DNA of 36,132 bases. It comes from Oscillospiraceae bacterium. GTDB lineage: Bacteria > Bacillota > Clostridia > Oscillospirales > Oscillospiraceae. The notes below the pieces were generated by a model. It saw nothing but the letters and a program-made list of their open reading frames with translations. It ran no database searches and was not told where the DNA came from. The stretch lies in NCBI GenBank assembly GCA_016292255.1, contig JAEEZZ010000127.1, positions 1 through 36,132 of the forward strand, read 5' to 3'. The position numbers and the translations under genes were made by a program. Below, one piece after another: positions 31,704-36,132 of this stretch (position 1 is its first letter; the number at the start of each line of letters is the position of its first letter).

Positions 31704-31956
31704 TTAACCAAGGAAAGGGAACGCACCCAGGCTTTCGATTCTTCGGAAGAGCTCCCGGAGGCAGACGCATTCAAGTGGGATGCGGAATCGTTACGGACCT
31801 TGCGCATTGAGCTGGTCCACAATGGTGCTCCTTTCCATCCCGGCCGGAAGACAACAGAACATGACGTCTGTGGGGCAGGACGCTGCCGCCATCAATGTCG
31901 TGATTTGTATGCCTTCCGGCCGGTTTGCTATATTTCAACGAATGGAGGTTCCGACC
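31704..31956 (+). other. Long structured leader, no gene supported
   Basis: Holds an 11-bp perfect inverted repeat (CCGGCCGGAAG 31840-31850 with CTTCCGGCCGG 31913-31923) closing a ~62-nt loop. The frame is open here, but there is no RBS and the DUF3268 start has its own. It could be a regulatory RNA element. Confidence 0.45.
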
Positions 31957-32424
31957 ATGAATCATAAAACCCCAAAAAAAGGATTCCAGCCCAGCCGGAT
32001 GCGCTGCCCCTACTGCGGTGCGCCGGTGGTATACCGCAGTGCGGAGGGCATTTACAAAACCAATCACCTGGATACCATGCTCTATGTCTGCTCCAAGTAT
32101 CCCAAGTGCGACGCCTATGTTCGGGTCCACGAGGGCACCAAGATCCCCATGGGGAGCCTGGCTAACAAGGAGCTGCGAAATCTGCGCAGAACTGCGCATC
32201 TCTATTTTGACCAGCTCTATCTGACCGGGCTCATGACCAAGGACGCAGCCTACCAGTGGCTGTCTGACCTACTCTGCACCCCGCCTTCCGAGGCCCACAT
32301 CGGGCATCTGGGCGAATACTACTGCAAGGAGGTCATCGCGGCCAGCAAGAAGCTGCTGGAGCAGCGCAAGCAAAAGCAGCAACACCGCCGCCCCGTCGTA
32401 TGCGAGGGAGGTGCTGCCTCATGA
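31957..32424 (+). CDS. DUF3268-type zinc-finger protein
   Basis: A 155-residue protein; the start at 31957 has TGGAGGTT 8 bp upstream. The N-terminal half carries the zinc-binding set CPYCG (~14-18) and CSKYPKCDAYV (~40-50), then the signature stretch VHEGTKIPMGSLANKELRNL. The second half holds a helical unit AAYQWLSDLL and HIGHLGEYYCKEVI. This is the DUF3268 (PF11672-like) layout, found on phages and mobile elements; function unknown, probably nucleic-acid binding. It overlaps the sigma-factor start by 4 bp (ATGA). Confidence 0.88.
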   Translation: MNHKTPKKGFQPSRMRCPYCGAPVVYRSAEGIYKTNHLDTMLYVCSKYPKCDAYVRVHEGTKIPMGSLANKELRNLRRTAHLYFDQLYLTGLMTKDAAYQWLSDLLCTPPSEAHIGHLGEYYCKEVIAASKKLLEQRKQKQQHRRPVVCEGGAAS

Positions 32425-32969
32425 AGCTGAGCACTGATCAGCAAAAGCTGGTGGAGGCCAATCTCGGTCTGGTGGGCAAGGTGATCCGGGACAAGGTCCA
32501 CGGCATCAACCAGATGGGTATCTTTGATTACCACGATCTGTTCCAGATCGGCTGTCTCGGTCTGTGCAAGGCCGCTGCCACAGACAAGGGCGGAAAATTT
32601 TCCACCTACGCCTACAGACTGATCTGGAACGAGATCTGCGACGCCTTGGTCTATGCTACGAAGCGGGAGTCGACGGAGCTGCAGATCCTGGATCGCCCCG
32701 GCACCGCGGCAGTGCCGGACCCCATTGAGCAGATCCTCCTCAGAGCAGAGCTCCACACCGGGATCCGGAAGGCTCGGGAGGGTGCAAACCCCAGTACACG
32801 GAAAGGAATTGACGCCCTGCTGCTGATGGCGGAGGGCTATACCTGCGGCGAGATCGGCACCCGAATGCATGCCGCCCCCAACCTGGTGACTGCCTGGATG
32901 GCCAAGGCAAGAAAGCACCTGCGCCGGCAGCCTGAGCTGCAAGGCGCGCTGCAGCTGGTGAGCGCATGA
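32421..32969 (+). CDS. Small sigma-70-family sigma factor
   Basis: A 182-residue protein. Region 2 is visible: VEANLGLVGKVIRDKV, then DYHDLFQIGCLGLCKAA and GKFSTYAYRLIWNEI (the usual YA-W-I-I pattern). A region-4-like HTH near the C-terminus (AEGYTCGEIGTRMHAAPNLVTAWMAKARK) is probable. No region 1 or 3, so it resembles the small sigma-like proteins found on mobile elements rather than a housekeeping factor. It overlaps both neighbours by 4 bp, so DUF3268, sigma and signal peptidase are made together. It may direct RNA polymerase to element promoters. Confidence 0.88.
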   Translation: MKLSTDQQKLVEANLGLVGKVIRDKVHGINQMGIFDYHDLFQIGCLGLCKAAATDKGGKFSTYAYRLIWNEICDALVYATKRESTELQILDRPGTAAVPDPIEQILLRAELHTGIRKAREGANPSTRKGIDALLLMAEGYTCGEIGTRMHAAPNLVTAWMAKARKHLRRQPELQGALQLVSA

Positions 32970-33361
32970 AACAGGCAACTATGAAAAAGCTGCTCCCCAT
33001 ACTGATTCCGGTTTTCTGTGCCGTCCTGGTGCTGGTCCTGTTCCGCTTCGTCTTCTATCTGGGCTACGTGCCCACGGCATCCATGGAACCGACGATCCAC
33101 CAAGGCAGCCTCATCCTCGGCCTGCGTAAGTTTGGGGAGCTGCACACCGGCGACGTCGTGATCTTCCGCCGCGGCGGCCGCACCCTGGTCAAACGCATCG
33201 CAGCCGGCCCTAGAGAAACCTACATCCTCAACGGCAGTCCCGTTACCGTTCCTGCTGGTTGCTATCTTCTCTTGGGCGATAACGCGGATGATTCTTATGA
33301 CGCAAGATATTGGAATGACCCCTTTATTTCAACGGAAAACATCCTTGCAAAAGCATTATAA
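32966..33361 (+). CDS. lepB: Signal peptidase I (S26)
   Basis: A 131-residue protein (Met6 is another possible start). One N-terminal membrane helix (ILIPVFCAVLVLVLFRFVFYLG), then catalytic Ser39 in VPTASMEPTI and Lys76 in TLVKRIAA, and the closing box GDNADDSYDARYW. Short but complete for a Gram-positive type I signal peptidase. It removes signal peptides outside the membrane. A pilus operon lies 1.4 kb upstream, so it may serve pilins and other exported element proteins, as Sip proteins do in other pilus islands. A terminator follows at 33371. Confidence 0.92.
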   Translation: MKQATMKKLLPILIPVFCAVLVLVLFRFVFYLGYVPTASMEPTIHQGSLILGLRKFGELHTGDVVIFRRGGRTLVKRIAAGPRETYILNGSPVTVPAGCYLLLGDNADDSYDARYWNDPFISTENILAKAL

Positions 33362-33370
33362 AAGAAACGT

Positions 33371-33403
33371 CCTGCAAATTCGAATGGCACTTGAATTTGC
33401 AGG
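33371..33403. terminator. Terminator after the signal peptidase gene
   Basis: Perfect 11-bp stem (CCTGCAAATTC 33371-33381 with GAATTTGCAGG 33393-33403) followed by GCATTTCTCTTT. It lies between this operon and the convergent HEPN-type gene. Confidence 0.8.
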
Positions 33404-33475
33404 GCATTTCTCTTTGAGAAAGCTTTTCTATTCTAGGAAAACGCACATTTGCTGAAATTGTGGCGAATGCATATA

Positions 33476-34396
33476 TTACGGCGTACTTCCTGTGCAAGCA
33501 AGGAACGCATTATATACAGCAGTAGTCTTTGAGGAATATGGTGGGCACATATTTACGCTAGGAAAGAAATGCCTGATTGACCTGTTGCGTTTCTGAATGT
33601 TACTAGACAATTGAACGCTCTTCAAATGAGCGCACCGCTTCACCAGTTCATTCTCAACACAGTAATAATCTGCTGCCACAAGGTCGTAGTGGTTTATTAT
33701 TCTTATCATTACATCATAAAAGCCAACTACACCTCGCAGGGAGAGCTTGACCGGCTGTCCAGCGATAGTATGAAAAATTATTGGGAATTCCTTTAGGCCG
33801 CATTCATCTTTATTAAATCCAGCAATAGCATTATAATTTGTTTCAGCAGACGAGGAAAAGATCCCCCCATGGGCGCAACTATTTCTACAGGTTTTAAAAT
33901 ACTTATAGATAAGTCGCAGTTTGTCTATATATGCATCCTGTCTTTTTGCTGTAAAATGAAAGCATCCTTGTAATGGCGAAATTGGTTGTGATGAAATGGC
34001 ATTCTCTAATGAAGAAAAATCTCCTTTTTTTACATTGTCGCATATTTCTTTCTTCTTATTTTTTGACAGGTTTCTTAGAGATGAGTCAACAAATGCGTCA
34101 ACCCAAGCATCAAAGATTGCCATTGAGTTAATCAGCAGTATTTTTGCAACATATTGATTTTGTTTTTCCCAGGAGATTTCTTTTGAAAATCGTCTAGCAT
34201 TAAATCCGTGGATATCCAAGTTAGGAACAATATCTTTCTTTGCTTGTTTCCCATCCGCACCCGGATGCTCTATGAAATATCTTTCCGATTCGGTTTTCAG
34301 ATTCCATAACCCTCCGACAATAGGCCAGACCATGTCAAACGTTTCTGTTATTTGTTGGGAGGCTTGGTAGGTTGCTTCAAACACAGTATTAGCCAT
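33476..34396 (-). CDS. HEPN-motif protein, probable defence/toxin-type cargo
   Basis: A 306-residue AT-rich gene with AGGAGAAG before the ATG. The key feature is R171-N-S-C-A-H176, the Rx4H motif of HEPN nucleases with a polar residue after the Arg, in helical context (IYKYFKTCRNSCAHGG). The N-terminal half is helical (VAKILLINSMAIFDAWVDAF); HEPN domains are helical bundles of this kind. Known members are RNases in toxin-antitoxin, CRISPR and phage-defence systems. No antitoxin is obvious next to it: the neighbour upstream is a decayed small gene and an XRE regulator. The call rests on one motif and composition, so the family is likely but not certain. Confidence 0.68.
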   Translation of the reverse strand: MANTVFEATYQASQQITETFDMVWPIVGGLWNLKTESERYFIEHPGADGKQAKKDIVPNLDIHGFNARRFSKEISWEKQNQYVAKILLINSMAIFDAWVDAFVDSSLRNLSKNKKKEICDNVKKGDFSSLENAISSQPISPLQGCFHFTAKRQDAYIDKLRLIYKYFKTCRNSCAHGGIFSSSAETNYNAIAGFNKDECGLKEFPIIFHTIAGQPVKLSLRGVVGFYDVMIRIINHYDLVAADYYCVENELVKRCAHLKSVQLSSNIQKRNRSIRHFFPSVNMCPPYSSKTTAVYNAFLACTGSTP

Positions 34397-34470
34397 TTTC
34401 TTCTCCTTTCTCCCCCGAAAAGTAGCATTGTTGCTGTTAAGCGCAGATCTGTGTTTTTATGAATAACAAA

Positions 34471-34680
34471 CTAAACTGTCTTTTTCTGCATTTTTTCAGT
34501 AAGATCAAGGAAGCTTTTGTCATACTGAGCTTGGGAAATAGCGTGATGTGCAAGGAAGGTTTTCAGCAGCTCCACCTGTCAGAGGTACAACGCGTGATTC
34601 TTTTCTTCGCGGCTCATGTGCTCCCATTCCTGCTGACGCTTGCTGGGTGCATGTAAATCCAAGGCTTGTATCTTGTCCAT
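34471..34680 (-). pseudogene. Small conserved-type gene interrupted by an in-frame UGA
   Basis: ATG at 34680 opens 33 codons (MDKIQALDLHAP, ending NHALYL), then a TGA at 34579-34581. The same frame continues for 35 more sense codons (QVELLKTFLAHHAISQAQYD, then KSFLDLTEKM) to a TAG at 34471-34473. The second part keeps the pattern of a short conserved protein I recall from Firmicutes elements (xLLxTFLxxxAISQAQYxKSLxDLTxKM). So a ~69-residue protein looks split by one nonsense change. A new start at the GTG just after the stop is possible. It follows the XRE gene by 12 bp on the same strand. Confidence 0.6.
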
Positions 34681-34692
34681 TGGCGGTTCCTT

Positions 34693-35292
34693 CTATTCTT
34701 CTGTAAATGCCAGCCATCTGGCGGTGTAACTGCTGAGTGGGAAGCGATGACCGACGTCGTTTTCGGCGAAGGTATCATAGATGCGGTACCAGCCGCGCAA
34801 CTCGTTTCTCAAAGCGGCATCGGGTGAAATCGGCTCCACCCAGACTGAGATGCCGGGCTTCAGTTCTTCTCTACAAAGCATGCTTCTTTGCGGGAGCGGC
34901 GCTGCAGCATAAGTCGGCTCCAATGCAAACAGCTCACCGGCATTCAGCAGCGGAAGCTTTGCCCCGTCAGGCCGAAGCAGGCAGCTTGCAGCCGCGTCCA
35001 CCAGAAGCCAGCCGTGCCGTTCGCTCCATACCGGCATGCCGTTCCGGACGCGCAGTTCTTCCGGAGCTAGGGCCCGGGTTCCTGAATTGCCGTGAGGCTC
35101 GTTGGAACGGCCAAGCAAATAATCCGTCGTGACGCCGTAGAGCTCCGCCATGCCGATCAGATTGTCCAATGTAGGCGATTTCTTTTCGCTCTCCCAAGTG
35201 CTGAGCGCTGCTGAGCTGACGCCAAGCCGCTCCGCAGCCTCGGCGATGGTCAGCTTATGCATTTGCCGGGCTTCCTTGAATTTCCGTGCCAT
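34693..35292 (-). CDS. XRE-family regulator
   Basis: A 199-residue protein with AGGAGGAAG 6-14 bp before the ATG. Residues 1-60 form an XRE helix-turn-helix (FKEARQMHKLTIAEAAERLG, VSSAALSTWESEKKSPTLDN, LIGMAELYGVTTDYLLGR). The remaining 130 residues form an unnamed beta-rich domain (MPVWSERHGWLLVDAA, LLNAGELFALEPTY, ISVWVEPISPDAAL), a possible effector domain with Trp-rich strands. It has a good promoter, is divergent from the operon starting at 35715, and probably represses it and itself through the two palindromes in between. Confidence 0.92.
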   Translation of the reverse strand: MARKFKEARQMHKLTIAEAAERLGVSSAALSTWESEKKSPTLDNLIGMAELYGVTTDYLLGRSNEPHGNSGTRALAPEELRVRNGMPVWSERHGWLLVDAAASCLLRPDGAKLPLLNAGELFALEPTYAAAPLPQRSMLCREELKPGISVWVEPISPDAALRNELRGWYRIYDTFAENDVGHRFPLSSYTARWLAFTEE

Positions 35293-35322
35293 CGCAGCTT
35301 CCTCCTGCCTTCAGATATCATG

Positions 35323-35351
35323 ATTATACCCCATTCCCTAAGAAATCGCAA
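35323..35351 (-). promoter_or_regulatory. Promoter of the XRE gene
   Basis: Minus strand: -35 TTGCGA (35346-35351), 17-bp spacer, -10 TATAAT (35323-35328), about 30 bp before the start codon. Confidence 0.75.
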
Positions 35352-35353
35352 GC

Positions 35354-35384
35354 CGCATTATGCGCCGAAATCCTTTCTGAAAGG
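35354..35384. promoter_or_regulatory. Two palindromes between divergent promoters
   Basis: CGCATTATGCG (35354-35364) and CCTTTCTGAAAGG (35372-35384), each perfect around a central base, in the 35-bp gap between the back-to-back -35 boxes. Likely operators for the XRE regulator next door. Confidence 0.55.
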
Positions 35385-35386
35385 GC

Positions 35387-35415
35387 TTGCATTCATTGGT
35401 GAACTCTGCTATAAT
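35387..35415 (+). promoter_or_regulatory. Promoter of the operon at 35715
   Basis: -35 TTGCAT (35387-35392), 17-bp spacer, -10 TATAAT (35410-35415). The transcript would carry a leader of about 290 nt. Confidence 0.75.
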
Positions 35416-35421
35416 TCAAGT

Positions 35422-35714
35422 AGAAAGTTTCAAGTTTTCCGCTGAGGAAATCACAGTTTCACGTATCACAGTGTCTGAGGAATCTCCTTGGGCACTTTTT
35501 GTTTCTTCTGCCCCTTCAGATAGAGGCACATAAACACAGAACGCAAGGGCGGCGGTCCGCCTTGCTCTGTCATAAACTTCGGTTTACAAGCGTCAGGAAG
35601 AGCTTTGGTTCTTTTTGGCGCTTTTTTCATAGATCGGAGCAAAAGCTCCCCCAACCTTTTTTCTCGGGGCAGCTTGCTCCGCACAAATAGAATCTCATCA
35701 GCAGGAGGTATCAC
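35422..35714 (+). other. Structured leader with two strong hairpins, no gene
   Basis: First hairpin 35536-35570 (ACAGA, GCAAGG and CGG paired with CCG, CCTTGC and TCTGT). Second hairpin 35635-35681 (CGGAGCAA with TTGCTCCG, plus inner CCCC/GGGG), ending 22 bp before the AGGAGGT of the next gene. No U-run after either, so more like a leader RNA than a terminator. I see no protein-coding frame. Confidence 0.5.
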
Positions 35715-36132
35715 ATGACCTACGCAACCGTATCCATTGAGCCCGGCAGCGTGGAGGCCCTGGCGATTACTGCTAGGGAGCTTCGCGTCATGCACTATAC
35801 CGGGCGCTCCGTTTCCCGCGGCTATGGCAGGGACAAGGTCACAAGCTACCGTTCCGGCGTCCAGACTGAGCTCGGCGACATTGAACTCAGCCAATGGCAG
35901 GCTTTGATGCGGGACATCATCCGCCGGTCAGGAGAACTGGAGCTGCTGGAACAGCTCACGGAATGGGAGCTGGAAACGACTCCCTGGATCCACACACGGA
36001 AGGAAGCAGAGCAGCGGGCACTGGAAGCATTCGCAAACCGCTGGTTTGACAATCCTTCCCACAGAGACTTCGCGGCCTTCAATCAAAAGTATCGCCCGGA
36101 AACTCTTCAACAAAATCAACCGAACAATGAAA
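35715..36132 (+). CDS. First gene of the right-hand operon, partial (runs off the window)
   Basis: 139 codons are visible from an ATG at 35715 with AGGAGGT 6 bp upstream, with no stop before the window ends. Protein start MTYATVSIEPGSVEALAI. There is an Arg/Tyr-rich stretch (YTGRSVSRGYGRDKVTSY), then acidic and amphipathic helices (MRDIIRRSGELELLEQLTEW) and a Gln/Asn-rich part near the edge. No membrane segment or known motif. It is probably the head of an element-maintenance or replication operon, perhaps the one that includes the missing relaxase; not recognised. Confidence 0.72.
   Translation, partial: MTYATVSIEPGSVEALAITARELRVMHYTGRSVSRGYGRDKVTSYRSGVQTELGDIELSQWQALMRDIIRRSGELELLEQLTEWELETTPWIHTRKEAEQRALEAFANRWFDNPSHRDFAAFNQKYRPETLQQNQPNNE

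Noticed and set aside
34579-34581. Selenocysteine UGA in the small gene
   Set aside because: No redox context and no convincing following stem; a simple nonsense change explains it better.

Overview
The window looks like most of an integrative and conjugative element (ICE), or a closely related conjugative mobile island, from a Gram-positive gut bacterium. The most likely host is a GC-moderate Clostridia / Oscillospirales-type Bacillota. The evidence is strong AGGAGG-type ribosome binding sites, TTGACA/TATAAT promoters, LPxTG proteins with class C sortases, and a Firmicutes-style type IV secretion set (TrbL-like, NlpC/P60, PrgI, VirB4, DUF5697, DUF6100, VirD4). The genus cannot be fixed from sequence reading alone. 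No relaxase is seen, so the element probably continues beyond the right edge.

Left part (1-8 kb). A tyrosine recombinase, cut by the window edge, is followed by a strong hairpin. Next comes a 23-bp sequence that reads on the minus strand like the 3' end of a tRNA (T-loop to CCA), with short direct repeats beside it; this is a candidate attachment core. Then come a minus-strand Y-family DNA polymerase, an unrecognised AT-rich minus-strand gene, two overlapping plus-strand HTH-type genes, a minus-strand XRE regulator, and an AT-rich minus-strand pair (metallo-beta-lactamase-fold protein plus four-helix membrane protein).

Transfer part (8.2-23 kb). A plus-strand T4SS block runs: small pilin-like membrane protein, TrbL/VirB6-like channel protein, NlpC/P60 cell-wall hydrolase, PrgI/VirB3-like, VirB4 ATPase, DUF5697, DUF6100, a possible relaxosome accessory protein, VirD4-like coupling ATPase, an S1-domain protein and a small unknown. 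It is split between the hydrolase and PrgI by a minus-strand Schlafen/AlbA-type regulator gene. That gene's consensus promoter carries a 13-bp-arm palindrome. A repeat-rich non-coding stretch at 18320-18471 is a candidate oriT.

Surface part (23-31.6 kb). A CxxC-rich lipoprotein is followed by a complete sortase-pilus operon: large LPQTG tip/adhesin, LPKTG major pilin with a YPKN pilin motif, two sortases and a small membrane-anchored protein. Carried by a conjugative element, this could act in mating-pair adhesion or host colonisation.

Right part (31.6-36.1 kb). A promoter with operator-like repeats and a long structured leader drives a zinc-finger DUF3268 protein, a small sigma-70-like factor and a signal peptidase I. 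A minus-strand AT-rich gene with an Rx4H HEPN motif follows, then a small gene broken by an in-frame UGA, and an XRE regulator. The regulator is divergent from a new operon whose first gene runs off the window. The AT-rich minus-strand genes sit at the joints between backbone modules and look like exchangeable, probably defence-type cargo.
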